Of a stretch of 52,730 nt of DNA, positions 25,432 to 33,209 are shown piece by piece. This DNA is from Oscillospiraceae bacterium (GTDB lineage Bacteria; Bacillota; Clostridia; Oscillospirales; Oscillospiraceae): assembly GCA_015067635.1 (NCBI GenBank), contig SVMA01000010.1, forward strand, positions 1-52,730, written 5' to 3'. Numbering within the stretch: the stretch's first letter is position 1; the number at the start of each line of letters is the position of its first letter. The notes below the pieces were generated by a model. It saw only the letters and a list, made by a program, of their open reading frames with translations. It searched no databases and was not told the DNA's origin. Both the position numbers and the translations under genes were made by a program.

Positions 25432-27267
25432 TTATGTAAGGTACTGCTCCCACAGGAAGGGCGTTTCCACCTTCTTCAGCCCAAAGGCTTCGCGGATGCC
25501 CTTACAGATGCGGTTCAGCTTCTCCTGGATCACCGGAGACCTGAAAAACTCCTCATTGCCAGGCATGCAGGCATACTCCAGAATTGTCGCCCGATCTTCC
25601 TTGGCATAGCTCATAGAAAACAAATCGATAAAGTATCGGTTGTCCCCTTCTGTATCGGTTGTATCTGTCCGTTCCAGATTGGTCACATAACTGTTGTCAT
25701 ATTCAAATTCCTTGGGATTAAGCTTGTTCCACTCATACAGGGCAGAGGACTTACTCAGTACCAGAGTGTCAATGTAATGGGCAACCGCATGGTAGAAGCT
25801 TTGCTCCAGCTTTTCTCCGGTGGTTAACGCAAGGATGGGAACATCCCCCTTCCAAAATTGCCAGCTTGAGGGATTTTCCAAGCCGCCCCATTCCGGTTCA
25901 CCGGAAATCCTCTGTACCAATGCAATTTTCATCTTTCCGCCGGGTGCTTTATTGAAGAAGCCCTTGGGATATGCAGACAATACTTTTTCCAAGCGGGGCA
26001 AGTGCTCCTCATAAGCCTGCACAATGTACTCCGCTGTGAACACATAGTCCTCCGGAGCCGTTGCTGCGGCATCCTTCCACAGCAAAATCTCTACACCGAA
26101 ACGCTCTCCCAATTCCTTTGCTGTCTGCGCCAAGACAGTAAGCTTTTCCTCGTTGGGCTTTTCCTGTGTATAAAGCGGCTCTGTATAAACGCCGGTATCC
26201 GAAGCCGGTGCTTTTTTTACATTCCAGTGATACAGCTGTTCTGTTTCGCCCTTGCTTCCCACAAGCCATACACCGCTGTCACCGTCACCCCAGAGTCCCC
26301 GGACATTTGTGATACTGGGCAATGACAGTGTTCCGGTGCGTTTGCCGGTTGTCAGGTCATAATAAGAAAGGTTCGCCCCGTCTGCACTCTCTGTCACCAT
26401 TACGATGGCACTGTTTGGAAACAGCATAAAATCCCGGCCATTCTCTTCCTCCGGCCACAGAATCTCATGCTCCTCCTTGCCGCCAAAGCGCAGCTGCGTA
26501 ATGCCGCTGATGTCCATGGGCAGATAATATTGCTCCTGCCATGTCACCAGACCCTCCAAATATGCGCCTTCCTTCAGAACCATTCCGGTAGTCGCATCAA
26601 TCAGCAGAGTCTGCTCCTGATTTTCGGTTTGTTCCAGCACATAGCGCAGGACCTCTCCGTTGCCGAAGCTTCCGGTCACCTTCTGATGAAGTGCTTCCTG
26701 TTCCTTAAGCAGATGGGAAATGTTGGTCTGGAGATTTAAGGAAACGACACCCTCTTCCGTACAATAATCCACCGTTTTCCAGTCCTGCGACAGACATGCA
26801 TCGCCAATAATCTCCTCCGGCAAATACATCCGACCCATTTCCAGCAAATCCGGATTCAGAAACACCATTGAGCGTGTTGCCGAATCATAATATCCGGCAC
26901 CCTGTTCCGTGAGTTGCATTTGCTCCGGGTTCGGTGCAACGCCCTCCCCCAGTTCATAGGTTCGAACCAATTCCAGTTTTTCACCTTCATAAAGAGAAAA
27001 TACGCCGGAACCGTTTTCCTGCCGCATCAGCACAAGGTCATCCCCCATGGTAAAGCAGCCATAATACCCGGCCCCCTCCAAGGAAAAACTGCGCACTGCA
27101 CCGTTGGTGGACTTCTCCACATCACTTTCCGGTACATAAAGACCGGGTTGTGTGGTTGGCTGCGTGGGAGAATTGGATGCAGCATCTTCCGTAGGAGCAG
27201 TAGCTGTCTGCGTGCAGCCGCACAGCAACAAGCTCAGAATCAAAAGTATGCCAAACCATCGCGCCAT
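25432..27267 (-). CDS. Large lipoprotein with beta-propeller-like part and degenerate zincin-like end
   Basis: 611-residue exported lipoprotein of unknown function. The N-terminus MARWFGILLILSLLLCGC holds a signal and lipobox (LCGC), then a Thr/Pro linker. The middle (about residues 60-340) has repeated strand patterns with GxGVWLVG/YYDLTTGKRTG-type motifs suggestive of a beta-propeller. The C-terminal 200 residues look like a zincin-type peptidase: AVAHYID near residue 490 sits where HExxH is expected, followed by a YFIDLFSMSYAKEDRA helix, but the catalytic glutamate is replaced by alanine. Start at 27267 follows GGAGG. Last gene of its operon, one base after the DUF6472 gene. Confidence 0.75.
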   Translation of the reverse strand: MARWFGILLILSLLLCGCTQTATAPTEDAASNSPTQPTTQPGLYVPESDVEKSTNGAVRSFSLEGAGYYGCFTMGDDLVLMRQENGSGVFSLYEGEKLELVRTYELGEGVAPNPEQMQLTEQGAGYYDSATRSMVFLNPDLLEMGRMYLPEEIIGDACLSQDWKTVDYCTEEGVVSLNLQTNISHLLKEQEALHQKVTGSFGNGEVLRYVLEQTENQEQTLLIDATTGMVLKEGAYLEGLVTWQEQYYLPMDISGITQLRFGGKEEHEILWPEEENGRDFMLFPNSAIVMVTESADGANLSYYDLTTGKRTGTLSLPSITNVRGLWGDGDSGVWLVGSKGETEQLYHWNVKKAPASDTGVYTEPLYTQEKPNEEKLTVLAQTAKELGERFGVEILLWKDAAATAPEDYVFTAEYIVQAYEEHLPRLEKVLSAYPKGFFNKAPGGKMKIALVQRISGEPEWGGLENPSSWQFWKGDVPILALTTGEKLEQSFYHAVAHYIDTLVLSKSSALYEWNKLNPKEFEYDNSYVTNLERTDTTDTEGDNRYFIDLFSMSYAKEDRATILEYACMPGNEEFFRSPVIQEKLNRICKGIREAFGLKKVETPFLWEQYLT

Positions 27268-27268
27268 A

Positions 27269-27442
27269 TTATTGCCTCCTTGCAAGTGTATAGTCATCGC
27301 CCTGCCGATAATAAGGGCATCGATTTTTACCGGAGCTGAAAAAACGATATACCTCGTCCTCGTCCAGATCCATCATACAGAAATACTCATCGTATTCCTC
27401 ATCGTAATCGTAATACCAACAGGTATCGCACTCACATTCCAT
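27269..27442 (-). CDS. Small Cys-rich acidic protein (DUF6472-like)
   Basis: 57-residue protein with CDTC near the N-terminus, a very acidic tyrosine-rich stretch (DEEYDEYFC), DLDEDEVYRFF and a CPYYRQGDDY ending, matching a small conserved family of Clostridia that I recall as DUF6472. Four cysteines suggest metal binding. The ATG at 27442 follows GGAGG and lies within the end of the phosphodiesterase gene (11-base overlap); a longer in-frame extension exists but lacks support. Function unknown. Being short and overlapping, it is easily missed. Confidence 0.8.
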   Translation of the reverse strand: MECECDTCWYYDYDEEYDEYFCMMDLDEDEVYRFFSSGKNRCPYYRQGDDYTLARRQ

Positions 27443-27959
27443 GGGTATCCTCCAACAAAACAACGGAAAATTCCCCGTTGTCATATACCATACAGCTATG
27501 ACTGCCATCCTTGGGAATGGACACACTGCCGGGATTCAGACAGCGGATGCCGTTTCGAACTTCATCCATTTTTATATGGGTGTGTCCGGACAAAAACACG
27601 CTTCCTTCGGGCAATTTTGATAAATACTCCGGGCTTTCGTGATGTCCATGGGTAAAATAGAACAGCCTATTATCCACCAAAAGCTGCTCCGCATCCGCCA
27701 TACAGGGAAAGGGCAGCACCATCTGATCCACTTCTGCTTCGCAGTTGCCCCGTACCGCAAGGATAATATCCTGATACGCTGACAGCATGGGAATCACCCG
27801 TTTGGGGCTGTACTCCCGGGGTAAATCATTTCGCGGTCCGTGGTACAGCAAATCGCCCAAAAGCACCAGCTTGTCCGGCTTCTCCCGTTCCACCACTTCC
27901 ATCAGCTTTCCGCAATAGTAAGCAGAACCGTGAATATCCGATGCAATCACTAATTTCAT
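27432..27959 (-). CDS. yfcE: YfcE-type metallophosphoesterase
   Basis: 175-residue cytoplasmic phosphodiesterase of the MJ0936/YfcE calcineurin-like family. The metal ligands are visible in order: SDIHGS, LLGDLLYHG, RGNCEAEVD (N and C where N-H/D is common), THGHHES and SGHTH. The active site looks complete except that GNC replaces GNH/GND, which is normal in YfcE-type proteins. Its ATG at 27959 lies 8 bases after the DUF1643 stop. The natural substrate is unknown; relatives hydrolyse artificial phosphodiesters. Position in a seven-gene operon suggests a housekeeping role. Confidence 0.92.
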   Translation of the reverse strand: MKLVIASDIHGSAYYCGKLMEVVEREKPDKLVLLGDLLYHGPRNDLPREYSPKRVIPMLSAYQDIILAVRGNCEAEVDQMVLPFPCMADAEQLLVDNRLFYFTHGHHESPEYLSKLPEGSVFLSGHTHIKMDEVRNGIRCLNPGSVSIPKDGSHSCMVYDNGEFSVVLLEDTHGM

Positions 27960-27967
27960 AGCTTCTC

Positions 27968-28582
27968 CTATCGTGTTGCCAGGTATGTCTCCACATCAAA
28001 GGGTTTGATTTTTTCATCCTTACGCAAATACAACGGATGGTGGGGATGTCCTTTTTTGGTAATGGCACCGACACAGAACCAACGGGCATCAAATTCCTGC
28101 CCTGCCGTCACCATATCCCGCACGCATTGCGCCAGGTAATCTCTTTTTTCAATGATCGCTCCCCAGGCCGCCCAAACCGCCGGTTTTTTGGAAATGGACA
28201 GCACATAGCGAAATGCCGCCAGATTTTCCTCATGCAGCCGTCGATTGCAAACCTTCTCCATCGCATCTGGGTCGGTTGCCCGCTGAGCATAAACATTGAA
28301 CATGATAAAGCTGTCAAAGCCGTTGCCCAATGCAATACGCTCCACGGATTTTAAGGTATTGTCCAGGGCATCCGGCGCGGCCGTAGAGGGATTGATACCA
28401 ATACAGATCAACGGATTTTTGCCCCGGGTCCCCAAAATATATCGATATTCCGAGTAGAAATTGGGCGCGTAGAGCCATTTTTCAATGTCATACTCCCGCG
28501 AAGGCGTATTGGCAGCTTCCAGCGCCTGCGCAAAAGTGACCAATTCCAATTCGGCTGTATTTCCTTTTGGAATATGCATCAT
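27968..28582 (-). CDS. DUF1643 family protein
   Basis: 204-residue protein of the DUF1643 family. Signatures are RYILGTRGKNPLICIGINPSTA near residue 46, DNTLKSVERIALGNGFDSFIMFNVYAQRAT, and AAWG with a C-terminal HPHHPLYLRKD. The family is thought to be enzyme-like because of the conserved NPSTA and HPHHPL motifs, but no reaction is known to me. Two adjacent ATGs (28582, 28579) are possible; the first overlaps the upstream stop as ATGA. It lies third from the end of the operon. Confidence 0.88.
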   Translation of the reverse strand: MMHIPKGNTAELELVTFAQALEAANTPSREYDIEKWLYAPNFYSEYRYILGTRGKNPLICIGINPSTAAPDALDNTLKSVERIALGNGFDSFIMFNVYAQRATDPDAMEKVCNRRLHEENLAAFRYVLSISKKPAVWAAWGAIIEKRDYLAQCVRDMVTAGQEFDARWFCVGAITKKGHPHHPLYLRKDEKIKPFDVETYLATR

Positions 28583-29154
28583 GCTTCCTCCATATTGGGA
28601 AACCAGCAGCTTTTTGACACATCATGGAAGGAACACGCTTCTTCTGTCAAGCCCTTTTCCTGGCACCAGCCCGCAAAGGCGGTATCCAAAAAGGAAGAAA
28701 AGCCCTTCATATTGGATTGCACGGAAACCGTCCGTCCATCCTGCAAATAAAGCTCCACCATGATGTTACCGCCTGTAACGCGGTACAGCTTTTGTCCCTG
28801 AATGGCACTGAAAGAATAAGTAACTGCCTTTTTTCCGAAGGTAGACAGCACAAAGCTTTCCCGATCATAATAAATACCAAAGCTGAGATAGTAAACAATC
28901 AACCCTATTCCCAGCACTGCCACGAATCCACCGAAAATCAGCAGTATCGTGCTGCCGAACAAGCCGCGGATCACCGCCGCCATACCCAGTACCAGAAGAA
29001 GCAATCCTGCTCCGCCATAGTGCTGGCTCATCCGCACAGACAGACCCGTTTTGTGCTGGGGCTTACTGCGAAAAATGCCGGTAAAGCCCTTATCGAACAA
29101 AAAGCACAGACCAAAGGTGCCGGCGGCTAATAATAAAACAAACAGGAAATCCAT
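28579..29154 (-). CDS. Three-helix membrane protein of unknown function
   Basis: 191-residue protein with three hydrophobic segments (about residues 1-20, 48-64 and 67-92), then a soluble C-terminal half of about 100 residues with a PH-like strand pattern: YYDRESFVLSTFGKKAVTYS, YRVTGGNIMVELYLQDGR. The arrangement recalls small PH-domain-bearing membrane proteins. The cytoplasmic part ends in CSFHDVSKSCWF with a cysteine and histidines. I do not recognise a named family with confidence. Its stop overlaps the DUF1643 start, and it starts 15 bases after the cyclo-ligase gene. Confidence 0.75.
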   Translation of the reverse strand: MDFLFVLLLAAGTFGLCFLFDKGFTGIFRSKPQHKTGLSVRMSQHYGGAGLLLLVLGMAAVIRGLFGSTILLIFGGFVAVLGIGLIVYYLSFGIYYDRESFVLSTFGKKAVTYSFSAIQGQKLYRVTGGNIMVELYLQDGRTVSVQSNMKGFSSFLDTAFAGWCQEKGLTEEACSFHDVSKSCWFPNMEEA

Positions 29155-29169
29155 TATTCTCTCCGTATT

Positions 29170-29703
29170 CTATGCCCACAGCACCACGTCCACAGGAATA
29201 TCAAACTCCTCGACGGGCAGCTGGGACACAATTTGAAATTCGTAACACAAGGCCAGCGTAGGATGATTGGGCTCCGCTGCTAGGAATTTATCATAGAAAC
29301 CGCCACCGTAGCCAATCCGATGTCCCTCCCGGTCAAACGCCAGTCCGGGCATCAACACCAATGCCTCCGGATCATCCCCCTCCGGACCGTCTGCTATCGG
29401 TTCCGGAATGCCGGAATAGCCCTTCTCTACCTGGGTCAGATCCGTCAAATAAATAAACTTCATCTCATCCCCATAGATTTTGGGGACCGCTACCCGCTTC
29501 CCATCCGCCAACGCCTGCTCCAGCATGGGCACTGTACGTACCTCCTGGTTATAGGGTAAGTAGCCATAGACTGTTCTCGCCTGACAGTACAATTCCGAAG
29601 AAAGAAACTTTTCTCCCAGTTTGGCACTGGCGGTTTCAATTTCCTCCGGTGTCATCGCACGCTTTTGCTCACAAATCTGCTTTCTCAGCGTTTTCTTGTC
29701 CAT
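29170..29703 (-). CDS. 5-formyltetrahydrofolate cyclo-ligase
   Basis: 177-residue enzyme (FthC/MTHFS) that converts 5-formyltetrahydrofolate to 5,10-methenyltetrahydrofolate using ATP. Motifs are the N-terminal DKKTLRKQICEQKRAMTPEEI, the substrate-site segment GYLPYNQEVRT, and the nucleotide-binding MPGLAFDREGHRIGYGGG-FYD region. Length (about 180) is normal. The ATG at 29703 follows GAGGTGG and lies inside the 3' end of the HTH-membrane gene (35-base overlap). Returning the storage folate to the active pool is its known role. Confidence 0.93.
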   Translation of the reverse strand: MDKKTLRKQICEQKRAMTPEEIETASAKLGEKFLSSELYCQARTVYGYLPYNQEVRTVPMLEQALADGKRVAVPKIYGDEMKFIYLTDLTQVEKGYSGIPEPIADGPEGDDPEALVLMPGLAFDREGHRIGYGGGFYDKFLAAEPNHPTLALCYEFQIVSQLPVEEFDIPVDVVLWA

Positions 29704-30349
29704 CTTCCACCTCATGCACAGGGGCCGTGCGGAACATGCGAAACCAAAGAAGGATCGCCAACTGCCCGGGAACACCCAATAAAAATATCCGCCAAACATT
29801 TCTCTCCAGCAGCATCAGCAGGAACATAAACAGGCTGAGAATTGCACCCCACATAAGAACGGAAATCAGCCATTGATTGCTCCGAAAATCCCGCCACGCC
29901 GAGCGCAGACTGATTATTACAACGGCATTGGCCGGAATGGCCAGGAAGAAAGAAAGCCAGCTTTTTGTAATTCCTATGGAAGCAAGAATCACATAGATGA
30001 GCAGCGCCACAAACCACACCAGAACGGACGATAAACACACAATAATGCGCTTATCCGCCTTGCGCTTCAGGGTTTTTTGCACCACCTGACTCATGGCATT
30101 CTGCACCGGTCCGGTCTGTGCCGGAAGCGCATCCTGGTCTGCCAGCAAATCATCTACGGTAACGTCAAACTCCCGTGCCAACGCCACCATCGTCATTACA
30201 TCCGGGACAGACTCCCCCCGTTCCCATTTGGAGATCGCCTTGTCAGAATAATTCAGTTTTTCCGCCAGGCCGGCCTGTGTCAATCCCTGTTTTTTCCGCA
30301 GCAGAGCAATATTGGCACCGATCTGGTATTTCAATGCTTCGTCTGTCAT
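29669..30349 (-). CDS. XRE-family regulator with membrane domain
   Basis: 226-residue protein with an N-terminal Cro/CI helix-turn-helix (residues 8-65: IGANIALLRKKQGLTQAGLAE, then AISKWERGESVPD) and, after a linker, four hydrophobic segments in the C-terminal half. Such HTH-plus-membrane proteins are frequent in Firmicutes and may sense the membrane or envelope state. It is the first gene of the seven-gene operon that ends with the lipoprotein, so autoregulation is possible. ATG at 30349 follows GGAGG. Confidence 0.85.
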   Translation of the reverse strand: MTDEALKYQIGANIALLRKKQGLTQAGLAEKLNYSDKAISKWERGESVPDVMTMVALAREFDVTVDDLLADQDALPAQTGPVQNAMSQVVQKTLKRKADKRIIVCLSSVLVWFVALLIYVILASIGITKSWLSFFLAIPANAVVIISLRSAWRDFRSNQWLISVLMWGAILSLFMFLLMLLERNVWRIFLLGVPGQLAILLWFRMFRTAPVHEVEDGQENAEKADL

Positions 30350-30378
30350 CGGTTCTCCTCCAACGTATATTTGGGGTT

Positions 30379-30407
30379 ATTATACCAAATTCTTGTCAAC
30401 ATTGCAA
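30379..30407 (-). promoter_or_regulatory. Promoter of the seven-gene HTH-to-lipoprotein operon
   Basis: On the minus strand TTGCAA (30402-30407), 17 bases, TATAAT (30379-30384), about 30 bases before the HTH gene. Confidence 0.82.
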
Positions 30408-30425
30408 CCATTTCCCTCTACAACG

Positions 30426-30457
30426 AAAAAGGTCTGCCGCAAACGCTGCGGCAGACC
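30426..30457 (-). terminator. Terminator of the CBS-domain gene
   Basis: A perfect 10-bp stem (30431-30440 with 30448-30457) with a 7-base loop is followed on the minus strand by TTTTT (30426-30430). It lies five bases after the stop. Confidence 0.9.
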
Positions 30458-30462
30458 TGTCT

Positions 30463-30879
30463 TTAATCCTCTTCAAAGAGCCTTTGAGAACAAAATTTAA
30501 TAATGGCACGTCGGGTAATAATGCCGATAAAGGTGTCTTTATCGTCCACCACCGGCACAAAATTCTGTGTGCTTGCCCGTTCCACCAGTTCATGCATGGA
30601 GGTAGTGACCCGCACCGGAACATTATCCTTTCTTCTGGAAATTTCCATAATTCTGTGGGCCTCTGCCTGACGCATATCCATGTAGCACATGTTCTTGATG
30701 CCCCACAGCAAGTCGCCTTCTGTTAATGTACCCCGGTATTCTCCCCGCTTATTCAAAATCGGCAATGCGGCATAGCCAGCCGACTCCATCTTTTCCAATG
30801 CCTGACGCATCGTGTAGTCATCGTACAGATAGGCACACATTGCTTTTGGTGTCAGGAAAAACAAGATATTATTATTCAT
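30463..30879 (-). CDS. Stand-alone CBS-domain protein
   Basis: 138-residue protein made of a tandem CBS pair, a module that binds adenine nucleotides. First CBS: MCAYLYDDYTMRQALEKME, AALPILNKRGEYRGTLTEGDL. Second: VPVRVTTSMHELVERA, FVPVVDDKDTFIGIITRRAII. No effector domain is attached, so it probably regulates a partner by binding, as other small CBS proteins of Firmicutes do. ATG at 30879 follows AAGGAG. It is a single-gene unit between its own promoter and terminator. The ligand cannot be read from the sequence. Confidence 0.88.
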   Translation of the reverse strand: MNNNILFFLTPKAMCAYLYDDYTMRQALEKMESAGYAALPILNKRGEYRGTLTEGDLLWGIKNMCYMDMRQAEAHRIMEISRRKDNVPVRVTTSMHELVERASTQNFVPVVDDKDTFIGIITRRAIIKFCSQRLFEED

Positions 30880-30930
30880 AGCTGCTCCTTAAATCACGCT
30901 GCATATTCGGGTGCTCGCACCACCTATTAT

Positions 30931-30939
30931 ATTATAGCA
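30931..30939 (-). promoter_or_regulatory. Extended -10 promoter of the CBS-domain gene
   Basis: TGCTATAAT on the minus strand (30931-30939) is an extended -10 element; no good -35 is seen. The leader contains a small GGTGC/GCACC hairpin (about 30911-30922). Confidence 0.6.
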
Positions 30940-30983
30940 TAGATTTCCGAAAGAAGTATGATAAAATCCCGATTTTTCCCGCC

Positions 30984-31002
30984 AAAAAAACTGTCACAGT
31001 TT
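30984..31002 (-). terminator. Terminator of lysA
   Basis: A 6-bp stem (30988-30993 with 30997-31002) with a 3-base loop is followed on the minus strand by seven Ts in all (30984-30990, the first three shared with the stem). It lies 17 bases after the lysA stop. The stem is short, so efficiency is uncertain. Confidence 0.6.
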
Positions 31003-31019
31003 TGTTGCTTTTGCACAAG

Positions 31020-32285
31020 TCAGTTCTTTCCAAAGAACGGCGTGCAGTCCAATGTGGCAAAATAGTCTTCTGGTGTTTCTGCTCTGCGGATCAGCATATG
31101 GGTGCCATCCGCTTTCAACAGCACCTCTGCCGAACGCAGCTTGCCATTGTAGTTATAGCCCATGGAGTGACCGTGGGCACCGGTGTCATGGATGGCCACG
31201 ATATCTCCGATGTCCACCGAAGGCAGACTCCGTTCAATGGCAAACTTGTCATTGTTTTCACACAACCCACCGGTAACATCATACACATGATCCAAAATGG
31301 CATTTTCCTTACCCAATACGGTAATGTGATGATAGGCTCCGTACATTGCAGGCCGCATCAAATCAGCGGCGCAGGCATCCAGACCCACATATTCTCTGTA
31401 AATATGCTTCTGATGCAGTACCGTAGAGATCAAATGACCGTAGGGTGCCAGCATAAAACGCCCCAGCTCCGTAAAAATTGCCACGTCATCCATTCCCTGG
31501 GGTGTCAGGATCTGCTCATACCGCTGGCGTACGCCTTCACCAATCACCCGCACATCACAGCTGGGCTGTTCCGGACGGTAGTCTATACCGATACCACCGG
31601 AGAGATTTACGAATGCAATATGGCATCCGGTGGCGTTATGAAGTCTTACTGCCAAACGGAAGAGATTGGCCGCAAGCTCAGGATAATACTCGTTGGTGGT
31701 GGTATTGGACGCAAGAAATGCATGTATGCCAAAATGCTTGGTACCCTTGCTCATCAGGCGGTTGATCGCTCCGGCCATCTGATCCTCTGTCATGCCGTAC
31801 TTGGCATCCCGCGGCATATCCATAATCGTGTTGCCCAGGCTGAAAGAACCACCCGGATTGTAGCGCAAACACACCGTTTCCGGAACCGTTCCCGTTACGC
31901 GCTCAAAAAACTCCACATGGGTTGCATCATCCAAATTGATATATGCCCCCATCTCCCACGCCTTTACCATATCCATGGCCGGCGTAACATTGGATGAAAA
32001 CATCACATCCTTCCCGGTGATACCCACTGCCTCACTCAGCAGCAGTTCCGTATAGGATGAACAGTCACAGCCACAGCCTTCCTCGAATAAAATCTTCAGT
32101 ATGTACGGATTGGGTGTAGCCTTGACAGCAAAATACTCCCGAAAGCCTGCATTCCATGCAAACGCGGCTTTCAATGCGCGGGCATTCTGCCGGATACCGG
32201 CTTCATCATAAATATGAAACGGTGTGGGGATGTCCTTGATGATATTCTTTGCCTGTTCCAAAGTCAGAAACGGTGTCTTTTTCAT
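31020..32285 (-). CDS. lysA: Diaminopimelate decarboxylase
   Basis: 421-residue PLP enzyme of fold III that converts meso-diaminopimelate to lysine. The PLP lysine is in EYFAVKATPNP, the second-half signature is LSGGIGIDYRPE, and the active-site cysteine is in GGLCENNDKF; ELGRFM stands where EPGR is usual. The close CANSDC and biosynthetic arginine decarboxylase relatives were considered, but the length, the AVKATPNP form and the CENND motif fit LysA. The ATG at 32285 lies 7 bases after AGAGG; an ATG at 32291 is too close to it. A consensus promoter lies upstream and no lysine riboswitch fits in the leader. Confidence 0.9.
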   Translation of the reverse strand: MKKTPFLTLEQAKNIIKDIPTPFHIYDEAGIRQNARALKAAFAWNAGFREYFAVKATPNPYILKILFEEGCGCDCSSYTELLLSEAVGITGKDVMFSSNVTPAMDMVKAWEMGAYINLDDATHVEFFERVTGTVPETVCLRYNPGGSFSLGNTIMDMPRDAKYGMTEDQMAGAINRLMSKGTKHFGIHAFLASNTTTNEYYPELAANLFRLAVRLHNATGCHIAFVNLSGGIGIDYRPEQPSCDVRVIGEGVRQRYEQILTPQGMDDVAIFTELGRFMLAPYGHLISTVLHQKHIYREYVGLDACAADLMRPAMYGAYHHITVLGKENAILDHVYDVTGGLCENNDKFAIERSLPSVDIGDIVAIHDTGAHGHSMGYNYNGKLRSAEVLLKADGTHMLIRRAETPEDYFATLDCTPFFGKN

Positions 32286-32333
32286 ACGCATACCTCTTAA
32301 ATAATAATGCCCCAAATCAGTGTGACGTGGGAC

Positions 32334-32362
32334 ATTTTATCGTAAAACCCATCTTTTGTCAA
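32334..32362 (-). promoter_or_regulatory. Sigma-A promoter of lysA
   Basis: On the minus strand TTGACA (32357-32362), 17 bases, TAAAAT (32334-32339). The transcript leader is about 42 bases. Confidence 0.88.
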
Positions 32363-32505
32363 TCAATTTTATCATTCTTCTGTGAGTAGAATCGCCTTTC
32401 TGTCCAGAGAATCCTTCTCTCCTCAAAATAGACCCCCTTTTTCTTACAGTAGGGTGCTTTTCCCTTTTTGCGGGGTATAATGGAAGTAAGAACAGGAGGT
32501 TTTCC

Positions 32506-33180
32506 ATGAAACGAACAAAACTGTGCCATCGGCAGCTGCCCAAATATACCTTCAGCGAAGAGATTCTTAATACTGTCACGCATATCATTGGCGGTATGAT
32601 TGGACTGTTGGCATTACTGCTGGGTTTATATAAGACGATTCCCGACAGAAATCTGTTGGTGATCTCTTCCGTTGCCATTTACGGCAGCAGCATGATCGTC
32701 CTGTATACCATGTCCAGTGTCTACCACGGACTGAAGCCCAGCACCGCAAAGAAGGTCATGCAGGTGATCGACCACTGCACTATTTATCTGTTTATTGCCG
32801 GGACATACACTCCCATTTCTCTGGTGGCGATTGGTTCCGTATATCCCCAATTGGGTTTGGGACTGTTTGTCTTTCAATGGACCTTGGCAGCGCTTGCCAT
32901 TACATTAACTGCCATTGACCTGCATAGATACCGTGTTTTCTCCATGTTTTGCTACATTGGTCTGGGCTGGGCGATTATCCCTTTCGTTTCTCAGGCAATG
33001 GCGGTGCTGACTCCGGTCGGTTTTCATTTTCTTCTCGGAGGCGGCATCGCCTATACTGTTGGTGCTATCGTGTATGGCTTCGGCACAAAACGCAAATGGT
33101 TTCACTCTGTTTTTCATATTTTTGTAGTCATTGGAAGCACCCTGCAGTTAATCAGTATACTGGGCTACGCCATAAAATAA
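32506..33180 (+). CDS. Haemolysin III / PAQR-family membrane protein
   Basis: 224-residue protein with seven predicted membrane helices. It carries the family signatures EEILNTVTHIIGG (helix 1), SSVYHGLKPS and VIDHCTIYLFIAGTYTP (metal-ligand histidine/aspartate cluster), and the C-terminal HSVFHIFVVIGS histidine. These HD/H ligands are those of the zinc-dependent hydrolase (CREST/PAQR) superfamily. The name haemolysin III comes from Bacillus cereus; a lipid hydrolase role is likelier. ATG at 32506 follows AGGAGG. A TATAAT at 32475-32480 may be its -10. Confidence 0.92.
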   Translation: MKRTKLCHRQLPKYTFSEEILNTVTHIIGGMIGLLALLLGLYKTIPDRNLLVISSVAIYGSSMIVLYTMSSVYHGLKPSTAKKVMQVIDHCTIYLFIAGTYTPISLVAIGSVYPQLGLGLFVFQWTLAALAITLTAIDLHRYRVFSMFCYIGLGWAIIPFVSQAMAVLTPVGFHFLLGGGIAYTVGAIVYGFGTKRKWFHSVFHIFVVIGSTLQLISILGYAIK

Positions 33181-33181
33181 C

Positions 33182-33206
33182 AAGCGGTCTGCATCACAGA
33201 CCGCTT
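33182..33206. terminator. Hairpin between the hly-III-like gene and the pseudouridine synthase
   Basis: A 10-bp stem (33182-33191 with 33197-33206) lies two bases after the stop of the plus gene. T-tracts are weak (TATATT on plus, TTATTTT on minus), so it may act in both directions. Confidence 0.7.
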
Positions 33207-33209
33207 ATA

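Noticed and set aside
32286..32333. Lysine riboswitch before lysA
   Set aside because: The leader from the consensus promoter is only about 42 bases.
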